From assembly GCA_910585155.1 (NCBI GenBank), contig CAJUEC010000005.1, forward strand, positions 20,468 to 84,467: a DNA stretch of 64,000 nucleotides. The letters run 5' to 3'. Both the position numbers and the translations under genes were made by a program. Source of the DNA: an uncultured Oscillospiraceae bacterium. GTDB taxonomy: Bacteria; Bacillota; Clostridia; Oscillospirales; Oscillospiraceae. The notes beneath the pieces are model-generated. The model saw only the letters and a list, made by a program, of their open reading frames with translations, was not told the DNA's origin and did no database searches. Positions 7,764 through 14,910 of this stretch are shown here, piece by piece (the stretch's first letter is position 1; every line of letters begins with the position of its first letter).

Positions 7764-9350
7764 TCACCCGTTGGGCTGATTGACGTTCCCCACAAACAGG
7801 GGCAGTCCGCTGTCCCCGGTGACGGCGAACAGGAAGGGCCGGTCCAGGGTGAAGTCCACCTCGTCGTTTGGGGGGGCGTCGGAGGTGGGGTTCACCATTA
7901 TCACCGTGTAGGCCGCCGCCTCGCAGCCCTGCTCATCCACCTTCACCCGGGCGGCGTGCTGGACCTGGGAGACGTACAGCGGGTCGCTGGTGGACGCCCC
8001 CAGGGGGTCAAAATTGGAGGCGGTGCTATCAAACACATCGGTGACCCCCAGGGCCTTCAGCCCCTCCACCAGGCTCAGGTCGGAGGACACGTCGAACTTG
8101 GGAATGGACAGATTGATATCGAGGTGCTTCTGTCCGGCCCAGCCCTCCCGGGTCACATTGCCCTTGTCGTCATACTGGTTCGCCTTGGGGGCGAGGAGGA
8201 ATTCCATGGCCTCGCCGCTGTCCAGCAGCTCATCCACGCTGCACCCCTCGGCGGGGAGGAGCAGCCACATGAAGCCCCCCTGCTGGAAGCGCAGCTGCAC
8301 GGCGGTAAAGTTGTCCCCCCAGTAGTAGCTGCCCGTTATGGTCTGGTGCATAAAGTCCGCGTCCACGTCGCCCGAGGGGGCGTGGAAGGTGTCGGTTTTG
8401 GTGCGGTCCTGCTTGAACTCATCCTTCCAGCCGGCCTTGAAATAGAGGGTGGAGGCCAGGGCCAGCACCGTGTCCGAGTTCATCTCCAGCCCCTGGGCCT
8501 GCTTCTCCAGAAGGCCGTGGGTCTGCTCGTTGATCCAGTCCCGCAGGGCCTGGTTGTACTCCTCCGCCCCCATGGGGCCGGAGAAGGAGGCGGCGTAGTA
8601 GTCCTTCGCCAGGGTGTCCAGGGTGTCCTGGCTGTAGGTCATCCCGTCCCGCAGCCACAGGGAGTTGGCCAGCAGGGAGGTGACCACCCCGTCGTCCCGG
8701 TAGTTGTCCCGCCACAGGCCGGCGGCCCGCTGGCGCAGCGTCTCCACGGAGTCCGCCTGGAGCAGGTCCAAAATCTGCTGCCGGGTGTCCCCCCCGGTGG
8801 TCTCCGCCAGCATGGACAGGGCCATGTAGACGTTGAGGGGGGAGTAGATCCGGTTTTTCTCCCCCGCGCCCGCGAGGATCTGGGCGGTGGAGCGGGAGAT
8901 GAATTCGTCCATCAGCCCGGTGTAGTTCGTACCGGAGCGCAGGGCCGCCCGGTCCTCGGACCAGGAATCATAGGCCTGGTTGTAGGCCTGATCGGCCTTC
9001 TCCCAGGCCTTATCATCCCCTCCGACGTCGCCATAAAAGTCCTCATAATTGGGGTAGGCGGCCATCTCCGGATAGTCCGGCACAGCCAGGGCGTAGAGCC
9101 CAGTGGCGGCCCGTCCGCCCCTTCTGCTCTCCTCCCCCAGGGAGTAGGCGGCGGGGCTGTCCGCCTCCCCGCCGGGTCTGCCAAACATCCCTGAGCCCAT
9201 GGCCGCGCCTCCGATCACCGCCACCGCCAGCACCGCGGCCACCGCCCCCATCCAGCGGGAGTAGGGGCGGCGCGCGCCGGGCCGGGCGGCCTTTTCCTTC
9301 AATTCCTCGGGGGCGTGAATGCCCTCGTTTGCCTGCTTGTAGCGTCTCAT
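7764..9350 (-). CDS. Membrane-anchored serpin with anti-sigma-like N-terminus
   Basis: The protein has 528 residues. A basic cytoplasmic N-terminus of about 30 residues is followed by one transmembrane helix (about 31-52) and a low-complexity linker. An extracellular serpin domain runs from about 150 to the end. Serpin landmarks are YSPLNVYMALSMLAETTGG, NSLWLRDG, ASTLYFKAGWKDEF and the C-terminal FTLDRPFLFAV. The hinge of the reactive-centre loop is GCEAAAYTVIM, with small residues expected of an inhibitory serpin. The ATG overlaps the sigma gene stop (ATGA), which implies translational coupling. The topology and position are those of an ECF anti-sigma factor, but I see no zinc-finger or RsgI motif in the short cytoplasmic part. 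I infer a serpin that also controls its sigma factor. Confidence 0.88.
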   Translation of the reverse strand: MRRYKQANEGIHAPEELKEKAARPGARRPYSRWMGAVAAVLAVAVIGGAAMGSGMFGRPGGEADSPAAYSLGEESRRGGRAATGLYALAVPDYPEMAAYPNYEDFYGDVGGDDKAWEKADQAYNQAYDSWSEDRAALRSGTNYTGLMDEFISRSTAQILAGAGEKNRIYSPLNVYMALSMLAETTGGDTRQQILDLLQADSVETLRQRAAGLWRDNYRDDGVVTSLLANSLWLRDGMTYSQDTLDTLAKDYYAASFSGPMGAEEYNQALRDWINEQTHGLLEKQAQGLEMNSDTVLALASTLYFKAGWKDEFKQDRTKTDTFHAPSGDVDADFMHQTITGSYYWGDNFTAVQLRFQQGGFMWLLLPAEGCSVDELLDSGEAMEFLLAPKANQYDDKGNVTREGWAGQKHLDINLSIPKFDVSSDLSLVEGLKALGVTDVFDSTASNFDPLGASTSDPLYVSQVQHAARVKVDEQGCEAAAYTVIMVNPTSDAPPNDEVDFTLDRPFLFAVTGDSGLPLFVGNVNQPNG

Positions 9351-9823
9351 AACTCTACCTCCTGAAGCATCTCCCGCAGAAGGGCCCGGCCCCGGCTGAG
9401 CTGGGACTTGACGGTACCCTCCGGCACATTCAGCGTCTCGGCCATTTCGGCCACCGACAGGCCCTCGAAGTAGTGCAGGTGGATGGCGGTCCGGTACTTG
9501 GCGGGCAGGGAGAGCACCACGCTGTACACCTCGCGGTAGTCGTCCTCCACCCCCACCTCCTCGGCGGTCTCCAGGGGCACCGTGCGCCGCCGCCAGGGGG
9601 AGGCCACCAGGCTCTTTGCCCGGTTCACCGTACAGCGGATGAGCCACGCCTTGCGGTGCTCGTCGCTGTCGAAGCGGTCCTCATGGCGGAAATAGCGCAG
9701 AAAGACCTCCTGGAACACGTCCTCCGCGTCCGCCACATTGGCGGTGCGGGCCAGGGCCAGCCGCCACACCATATCACCCCAGCGCTTTACCGCCCGGGTC
9801 CGCTGCTCCTCGCTCACGGCCAT
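9347..9823 (-). CDS. ECF-type RNA polymerase sigma factor
   Basis: The protein has 158 residues. Region 2 contains ADAEDVFQEVFLRYF and KAWLIRCTVNRAK. Region 4 contains LPAKYRTAIHLHYFEGLSV, then VPEGTVKSQLSRGRALLR. No extra C-terminal domain is present. The ATG at 9823 has AAGGAGG only 2 bp upstream, so the in-frame GTG at 9817, 8 bp from that site, may be the real start. The stop overlaps the start of the serpin gene by 4 bp. TGCAACC and a TATTATA stretch lie 55-90 bp upstream on the minus strand and could form an autoregulated promoter; this is weak. Confidence 0.92.
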   Translation of the reverse strand: MAVSEEQRTRAVKRWGDMVWRLALARTANVADAEDVFQEVFLRYFRHEDRFDSDEHRKAWLIRCTVNRAKSLVASPWRRRTVPLETAEEVGVEDDYREVYSVVLSLPAKYRTAIHLHYFEGLSVAEMAETLNVPEGTVKSQLSRGRALLREMLQEVEL

Positions 9824-9966
9824 CGCCTCCTTCTGCGCCCCGCCTCGGCCGCGGCGGGGACTTTGCCTGTCGTTTATAATACCCTGGACTGTGGGAAATG
9901 GTTGCAGTTTGGTCAAAATTCGGAAAACGCCCTCCTCCTCCGGGAGAAACGCCCCCGTCCGGACCT

Positions 9967-9986
9967 AGGGAAGGACTGATTAAATC
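9967..9986 (+). repeat. Solo arm of long-hairpin repeat family 3
   Basis: GGAAGGACTGATTAAATC nearly matches the terminal arm of the full element at 39690-39852 (GGAAGGACTGATTCAAT). No partner arm or loop sequence is found nearby, so this looks like a remnant. Confidence 0.5.
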
Positions 9987-10032
9987 GGCAAAAGCCATAA
10001 GGCCCCACGGAGCGGGGGAGGGTGGAGCGGCG

Positions 10033-10057
10033 ACGCCCCCGCCGGAAGGGCGGGGGC
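10033..10057. other. Strong GC hairpin 3' of ricT
   Basis: ACGCCCCCGCC and GGCGGGGGCGT pair around a short loop immediately after the ricT stop. There is no T-run on either side, so it could be an RNA 3'-end barrier rather than a standard terminator. Confidence 0.5.
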
Positions 10058-10063
10058 GTTCGG

Positions 10064-11329
10064 TCATGTCTGGGGCGGCTTGGGGCCCTGCCCTCCGCCG
10101 GGCTTGTGGCGGTGGTGGGGCCGGTAGCGGCGCTTGCGGTTGGCGGCCCCTCCCCCCTTGGCCTCGCTCCCCGGGGCGGGGGCGGGCTGCTCCCGCTGGG
10201 CGGAGGGGCGCTGCCCCGCGCCCTGCTGGGGGGCACCGGGCTGGCGGGGCTTGGAGGAGGACCGCTCCTGCCTGGGCCGGTCCTGGGCGGGCTTCCCCTG
10301 GTTCCCGTGGCCCCGGCCCCGGCGGGCCCCCTGCTTCTGGCCCTCGCCGGACCTCTGCTGCTCCCCCTCGGCGGCGCCCAGGTACCGCTCCAGCGCCGAC
10401 CCCAGGCCGCCCTGGCTCTCCGGCCGGCCGCCGGACCGCACCCGCTCGCCCTCGGCGGTGCGCAGCTTGTCCAGCTCCGCCTTGGGCGGAACCTCATAGC
10501 CCTCGGGCCGCTTGCCCTTTCCGTGGCGCACCACCCGGATCTCATCGGCCAGATAGGCCTTGGGCTGCTCGGTGCAGTCCTCCAGCCGGACCTTCACCTG
10601 CTCCCGCAGCAGGTTGACGGAGGACACCGTCCCCGCTCCGTCGGGGCACTCCACAAAGGACTCCTGCTTGGGGCAGCGCTTCACCGCGTCCTCATAGGCC
10701 CCCTGCTCGTACTTCAAGCAGCACATCAGCCGCCCGCAGGTGCCGGAGATCTTGGTGGGGTTCAAGGACAGATTCTGGGTCTTGGCCATCTTGATGGACA
10801 CGGGCTGGAACTCGTCCAGGAACTGGGCGCAGCAGAAGGGCTTTCCGCAGATGCCGAAGCCCCCCAGCATCCTGGCCTCGTCCCGCACGCCGATCTGGCG
10901 CAGCTCAATCCGGGCCCGGAAGATGCCCGCCAGGTCCTTCACCAGGGCGCGGAAGTCCACCCGCCCGTCGGAGGTGAAGAAGAACAGGATTTTGTTGCCG
11001 TCAAAGCTGAACTCCACCTGGACCAGCTTCATGTCCAGCCCGTGGCGCTCCACCAGCTGCTGGCAGGTGCGCAGCGCCTCCTTCTCCCGGCCCCGGTTTT
11101 CCCGCACCTGCTTTTCGTCCCGCTCGGTGGCCATGCGCACCACCGGGCGCAGGGGCTGGACCACCGCCTCGTCCTCCACCATGGTGTTGCGGCGCACGCA
11201 GGTGCCATACTCCAGCCCCTTGCCCGTCTCCACAATGACGCTCTGCCCCTCCGCCACGGTGAGGCCGGCGGGGTCGAAGTAGTATTGCTTGCCGCCCGGC
11301 CGGAACCGAACGCTGATGATCTCCGTCAT
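10064..11329 (-). CDS. ricT: PSP1/YaaT-family protein (RicT), with long Gln/Arg/Pro-rich C-terminal tail
   Basis: The protein has 421 residues. The PSP1 domain contains the paired cysteine motifs GICGKPFCCAQF and GTCGRLMCCLKYE that, in RicT, help bind iron-sulfur clusters of the RicA/F/T complex. That complex promotes RNase Y-dependent RNA maturation and sporulation in Bacillus. From about residue 285 the protein becomes a disordered tail of Gly, Gln, Arg, Pro and Lys (for example QGAGQRPSAQREQPAPAPGS), an unusual extension that might contact RNA. The start ATG at 11329 was chosen because the PSP1 fold begins there (MTEIISVRFRPGGK). It lies last in the darA-holB-ricT operon, separated from holB by two repeats and a parS site. 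Confidence 0.9.
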   Translation of the reverse strand: MTEIISVRFRPGGKQYYFDPAGLTVAEGQSVIVETGKGLEYGTCVRRNTMVEDEAVVQPLRPVVRMATERDEKQVRENRGREKEALRTCQQLVERHGLDMKLVQVEFSFDGNKILFFFTSDGRVDFRALVKDLAGIFRARIELRQIGVRDEARMLGGFGICGKPFCCAQFLDEFQPVSIKMAKTQNLSLNPTKISGTCGRLMCCLKYEQGAYEDAVKRCPKQESFVECPDGAGTVSSVNLLREQVKVRLEDCTEQPKAYLADEIRVVRHGKGKRPEGYEVPPKAELDKLRTAEGERVRSGGRPESQGGLGSALERYLGAAEGEQQRSGEGQKQGARRGRGHGNQGKPAQDRPRQERSSSKPRQPGAPQQGAGQRPSAQREQPAPAPGSEAKGGGAANRKRRYRPHHRHKPGGGQGPKPPQT

Positions 11330-11361
11330 GGGGGTGTCCTCCGTATCAATAATATAGTCAC

Positions 11362-11545
11362 GCTTCCTTGTCACGCTGCGCCTGCTCGCGACGCACGGCT
11401 GTCTCGCCTTTAGCTCGGTCGGCGCTGGACGTGTGCCACCGGCACACAGCGCCCTCCGCCTCGGCCTGGTCTCTGGGGCCCGCAGCCCCATCGCTCGGCC
11501 TCGCTGCGGTCCGCCCGTGCTGCTCGCGACGGCTCCGCGCTTCTT
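11362..11545 (-). repeat. Intra-operon repeat family 2, copy 2
   Basis: Read on the minus strand it starts with GCGCGGAGCCGTCGCGAGCAG and ends with CGCGAGCAGGCGCAGCGTGAC, the same borders as the copies at 1938 and 20846. The middle differs (GGCCGAGCGATGGGGCTGC, GTGCCGGTGGCACACG). Confidence 0.7.
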
Positions 11546-11710
11546 TAGGGCCTGTTTAATATCTCGAAGAATGCCAGCTGACGAGAGATTTTCTCATCAG
11601 GCGAGGCGGAATTTTGCAGGAATAATTGTGTTTATTTCAAGAAATCCCAACGAAGCATGGCGGGAAAAAAACGTCGATTGGGCATGTTGACAATTTTCAA
11701 ACAAGCCCTA
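11546..11710. repeat. Long-hairpin repeat family 3, copy 1
   Basis: The terminal arms TAGGGCCTGTTTAA and TTTCAAACAAGCCCTA are complementary, and imperfect complementarity continues inward (AAGAATGCC with GGGCATGTT, GGCGAGGCGG with the opposite arm). The apical region AGGAATAATTGTGTTTATTTCAAG matches, as reverse complement, that of copies 2 and 3. It sits between holB and ricT in the minus-strand operon. No reading frame with a ribosome site is present. Confidence 0.75.
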
Positions 11711-11722
11711 GCGCTTCGCAAA

Positions 11723-11738
11723 TGTTTCACGTGAAACA
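11723..11738. other. parS centromere-like site
   Basis: This is a perfect 16-bp palindrome, TGTTTCACGTGAAACA, identical to the Bacillus-type parS consensus bound by ParB/Spo0J. It lies just 3' of holB, about 31 kb left of dnaA. parB itself is at 62827-63729. Confidence 0.92.
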
Positions 11739-11745
11739 TCCGTTT

Positions 11746-12498
11746 TCAGCTCTGGAACAGCTCCGCCAGCAGCCACCCCAGGGTGTGGCCCGCGCTGGGG
11801 CGGAACACCGCGTTCTCCCGGCAGGTCTTGAGGGCCCGGAGCACCGCGCCCCCCCGCCGGGGGCTCTGGGCCAGGCGGCGGGACACCTGGCGCTCCACCT
11901 GCTCCAGCAGGGCGGCCAGCTCGTCCCCCTTGGGCTTGGACAGCTCCAGCTCCACCAGGGCCTGGGCGCAGGCCAGCTCGTTCCCCTCCAGCAGCAGCGC
12001 CCCCAGGGCCCGGGCCCGCTCCTCCAGCGCCGGGTCCGGCTCGGGCTCCCGCCGGGGGAGGTTCAGGGGCTCGCACCGGGAGCGCACCGTGTCCAGCAGC
12101 CGCCCCGGCTGCTCCGCCAGCAGCAGGAAGGCGGCGTAGGCCGGGCCATCCTCCAGCACCTTCAGCAGGGCGTTCTGGGCGGCGGGGTTCATGGCGTCCG
12201 CCGGGTCGATGCGGTACACCTTCCGCCCCCCCTCGTTGGGGCGGATGTAGGCGTCGGAGCGCAGGGCGCGGATCTGGTCCACGGTGATCTCCCGCTTGTC
12301 CGGGGCGGGGGCGGTGCGCATCACGTCGGGGTGGGTGCCCGCCGCCGCCTTCCGGCAGTCCCGGCAGGCGCCGCAGGGGGGATGCTCCCCCCGGCACAGG
12401 TAGGCCATGGTCATCCGTCCCGCCAGCTCCGCCCGGTCGTCCGCCGACCCGCCGGTGATGAGATAGGCGTGGGACAGGGGCTCAGGCAGCGCTCTCAT
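11746..12498 (-). CDS. holB: DNA polymerase III delta' subunit-like clamp-loader ATPase
   Basis: The protein has 250 residues, shorter than the usual 320 or so, with a shortened C-terminal region. HAYLITG and the zinc module CGACRDCRK followed by GTHPD are present. ITVDQIRALRSDAYIRPNEG and NALLKVLEDGP identify the clamp-loader family. It acts with DnaX and delta to load the beta clamp (dnaN at 43947). It overlaps darA by 4 bp (stop within ATGA), so the genes are cotranslated. Confidence 0.93.
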   Translation of the reverse strand: MRALPEPLSHAYLITGGSADDRAELAGRMTMAYLCRGEHPPCGACRDCRKAAAGTHPDVMRTAPAPDKREITVDQIRALRSDAYIRPNEGGRKVYRIDPADAMNPAAQNALLKVLEDGPAYAAFLLLAEQPGRLLDTVRSRCEPLNLPRREPEPDPALEERARALGALLLEGNELACAQALVELELSKPKGDELAALLEQVERQVSRRLAQSPRRGGAVLRALKTCRENAVFRPSAGHTLGWLLAELFQS

Positions 12499-12818
12499 AG
12501 CCGCTCAAACCGTTCCACATCCACCACGAACACGGTGGCACCCCCCACGGTGACCTCCACCGGCATGGCGGGCATGAAGCCGTAGCTCATCTCGGTGATG
12601 GCGGGCACCATCTGTTTCCGGCTGTGGGACTGCTCCCGGATCAGGTCAATGGCAGGCTGGACCCGCTCCTCCTCCACACCGATGAGCAGCGTCACGTTGC
12701 CCGCCAGCAGAAAGCCCCCGGTGGTGGACAGCCGGGTGGAGGAAAAGCCGTTCCTGGACAAATTTTGGATGACGGCGCCGGCGTCATCCCGGTTGATGAT
12801 GGCGATGATGAGCTTCAT
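12495..12818 (-). CDS. darA: Cyclic di-AMP-binding PII-like protein
   Basis: The protein has 107 residues and matches the YaaQ/DarA (PstA) family over its full length. It begins KLIIAIINRDDAGAVIQNL, followed by GFSSTRLSTTGGFLLAGNVTLLIG and the C-terminal VEVTVGGATVFVV. In Firmicutes it binds c-di-AMP; its downstream effect is unsettled. It overlaps yaaO upstream and holB downstream by 4 bp each. A tmk gene, usual in this cluster, is absent. Confidence 0.94.
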   Translation of the reverse strand: MKLIIAIINRDDAGAVIQNLSRNGFSSTRLSTTGGFLLAGNVTLLIGVEEERVQPAIDLIREQSHSRKQMVPAITEMSYGFMPAMPVEVTVGGATVFVVDVERFERL

Positions 12819-14158
12819 AGACGCTCCCTCCCATAGCTCAGACCGGCGGCGGTCTGGACCTTGCTCTTATTATTATAGCCCATTTCCCGCAAATAGGCCA
12901 GATGTTTTTTTTCAATGACCTCGCCGGGGGCGATCACCGGCACGCCGGGAGGGTAGGGGGCGATCTGCTCCGCCGCCACCCGCCCCGCGCTGTCCTCCAG
13001 AGGGACGCTCTCCCGGGGGGCGAACAGGGCCTGCCGGGGGGAGAGGGCCGCCCGGGGCCAAGGGGGCGGCGGGGGAAGGGCGGGGGAGGGACCGGACAGG
13101 CCGGAGGCCTCCAGGGCCCGCTCCAGCCGGGCCAGCTCCTCCCGTCCGTCGGCGCAGGTGAGGATGCACACCACATGGCCCCGGTCCGCCAGCTCCGGAT
13201 ACACCCCCCGCTCCCGCAGGGCCGCCCCCAGGGCGAAGCCGTCGGGGCTGTTCAGGGTGAGCCGGGCGGGGTCCAGCGCCAGCCCCTCCCGCTCACCCAG
13301 GGCGCTCCAGCGCTCCCGCAGCACCTGCGCCAGCCGGACCGTCTCCCGGTACCGGGCCCCGCCCGCCCCCTCCATGTAGTCCCGGACCGCGTCCAGGGCG
13401 GCCATGAGCACGTAGGAGGGGGAGGAGGTGCCGTACACCGACCCCCACCGCTGGAGCTCCTCCAGGGGGAGGCCGTTGGCCAGCAGCAGGGCGGTCTGGC
13501 CGGGGGCGGGGAGGGTCTTGTGGGCGGACATCACCACCACGTCCGCCGCCCGGCAGCCCTCATAGCCCAGGAAGGGCAGGTGGGCTCCATGAGCCCCGTC
13601 CACCATCAGCCGCGCCCCCCGGGCGCGGCACACCGCCGCGATGGCGGGGATATCCGACAACACACCGTAATAGGTCGGCGATGTGATACAGACAGTTTTA
13701 ACCTCTGGGTTCTGTTCCAGGGTGCGGGCCACCTGGAGCGGGTCGATGGGCCCCGCCACCCCCTCCGCCTCCAGCCAGGGCCGGGGCAGGAACACCGGGT
13801 CCAGGTCCAGCAGGGCCAGGGCGTGGTAGGCGGAGCGGTGGCTGCCCCGGTCCAGGGCCACCCTTCCCCCCGCCCCGGCCAGCAGGGCCAGCCCGGCGTG
13901 CACCCCCTGGGTGGAGCCCCCGGTGAGGAACAGGCAGGCGCCGAAGCCCAGCCCCTCCGCCCAGAGGCGCTCCGCCGCCTGGATGGCGTCGGGCGCCTCC
14001 CCAAAGAGGTCGCCGGTGCGGCCGTTCTCGGTGAAGTCCAGCCCGGCGGGCCAGGGGAAGCCCCCGGGCAGGGGGCCCCCGTGGTGGCCGGGCATGTCCA
14101 GCCGCAGGGGGCGGGTGTCCGCCAGAGCCCGCAGGCTGTCATACAGCGGGGCGGGCAC
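12815..14158 (-). CDS. Orn/Lys/Arg decarboxylase-family PLP enzyme (YaaO-like)
   Basis: The protein has 447 residues. The PLP-dependent decarboxylase core is visible: LDMPGHHGG, FLTGGSTQGVHAG, SPTYYGVLSDI, VDGAHGAHLPF and the Schiff-base lysine in SAHKTLPAPGQ. The C-terminal domain is short, as in YaaO/SpeA-type enzymes of Bacillus rather than the large inducible decarboxylases. The substrate (arginine, lysine or another amino acid) cannot be decided from sequence. It lies in the yaaO-darA-holB order known from Bacillus and starts 3 bp after the NUDIX stop. Confidence 0.88.
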   Translation of the reverse strand: MPAPLYDSLRALADTRPLRLDMPGHHGGPLPGGFPWPAGLDFTENGRTGDLFGEAPDAIQAAERLWAEGLGFGACLFLTGGSTQGVHAGLALLAGAGGRVALDRGSHRSAYHALALLDLDPVFLPRPWLEAEGVAGPIDPLQVARTLEQNPEVKTVCITSPTYYGVLSDIPAIAAVCRARGARLMVDGAHGAHLPFLGYEGCRAADVVVMSAHKTLPAPGQTALLLANGLPLEELQRWGSVYGTSSPSYVLMAALDAVRDYMEGAGGARYRETVRLAQVLRERWSALGEREGLALDPARLTLNSPDGFALGAALRERGVYPELADRGHVVCILTCADGREELARLERALEASGLSGPSPALPPPPPWPRAALSPRQALFAPRESVPLEDSAGRVAAEQIAPYPPGVPVIAPGEVIEKKHLAYLREMGYNNKSKVQTAAGLSYGRERL

Positions 14159-14161
14159 CCC

Positions 14162-14593
14162 TCAGCCCTCCCTCAGAAAGCCGTCCGCCGCCGCCAGGGT
14201 ATCCCGGTCAGAGGGGTGGGTCAGCGCCGCCAGCGCCCCCTCCAGGGGCAGGAACCGTGCCTCCTCCACCTCCTCGGGCTGGCAGGCAATCTCCCCGCCG
14301 CCGGCCCGGGCCAGAAAGAACACCACGTCCTTCACCGTCCCCGGGAAGGGGGAGTAGGTGATGACCCGCCGGAAGCCGTGGATGAACTCCACCTCCAGCC
14401 CGGTCTCCTCCCGGATCTCCCGGGCGGCGGTCTCGTGCTCCGTCTCCTCCCCCTCCACGTGGCCCTTGCATAGGGTGGTGTGGCCCTGGGTGCTCTTCAG
14501 CACCAGATAATAACGCCGGGTATTTTCCTCCCGGAAAATTACCGCGCCGCAGCTTTTTTCTTTTTCCATGGAATCAGGCTTCCTCTCCCTCAT
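14162..14593 (-). CDS. NUDIX hydrolase, Ap4A-hydrolase-like
   Basis: The protein has 143 residues. The NUDIX box is GHVEGEETEHETAAREIREE followed by TG, with the REUXEEXGU core intact. CGAVIFRE near the N-terminus and the small size fit bis(5'-nucleosyl)-tetraphosphatases. The ATG at 14593 forms an ATGA overlap with the stop of a 34-codon frame upstream, which favours it over the internal ATG at 14569. It heads the yaaO-darA-holB-ricT operon. Confidence 0.9.
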   Translation of the reverse strand: MRERKPDSMEKEKSCGAVIFREENTRRYYLVLKSTQGHTTLCKGHVEGEETEHETAAREIREETGLEVEFIHGFRRVITYSPFPGTVKDVVFFLARAGGGEIACQPEEVEEARFLPLEGALAALTHPSDRDTLAAADGFLREG

Positions 14594-14694
14594 AAATCCC
14601 CATGCTCCCGGGCATAGGCGTTAAATTCCGGGGTGCGGGACCAATAAAGCGCACCCCAGTGCTCGTTGAGGGCCAGAGCGTTTTGGATATCCAT
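14590..14694 (-). CDS. 34-residue protein translationally coupled to the NUDIX gene
   Basis: The frame reads MDIQNALALNEHWGALYW, then SRTPEFNAYAREHGDL. It has a strong ribosome site (GGGGAGG, 6 bp from ATG), and its stop overlaps the NUDIX start as ATGA. A near-consensus promoter lies 46 bp upstream. It is rich in Asn, Ala and aromatic residues, has no signal peptide and no cysteine. Function is unknown; it may be a leader frame that sets NUDIX translation or a small partner protein. Confidence 0.65.
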   Translation of the reverse strand: MDIQNALALNEHWGALYWSRTPEFNAYAREHGDL

Positions 14695-14739
14695 AGGCGT
14701 CCTCCCCGCGGCCCACGCCGCGCCATGATGTTGCCCCAT

Positions 14740-14768
14740 ATTATATCAAACAACCTAAGGATTGCCAA
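14740..14768 (-). promoter_or_regulatory. Promoter of the sORF-NUDIX-yaaO-darA-holB-ricT operon
   Basis: On the minus strand TTGGCA (14763-14768) and TATAAT (14740-14745) are separated by exactly 17 bp. It is correctly placed for the 34-codon gene. Confidence 0.85.
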
Positions 14769-14910
14769 CACCCGGCGGGGAAATTTTATCAGGGTCTACA
14801 AATCGGCGCGGCGGGCAAAAAATAGCGGTTTATGGTTGTTTTCAGCCGCTGGATGTGATAAACTAGGGAAAAGCATCACAGGCCGGCCCCGCCGGCGGAG
14901 AGGAGAAGCC

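Noticed and set aside
9870..9915. ECF-type autoregulated promoter before the sigma gene
   Set aside because: TGCAAC is present, but the spacing to a CGTC-like -10 is not convincing; left as a remark in the gene entry.
9963..10063. Complete family 3 hairpin element between ricT and the sigma gene
   Set aside because: Only one terminal arm is present; no partner arm or apical loop was found.
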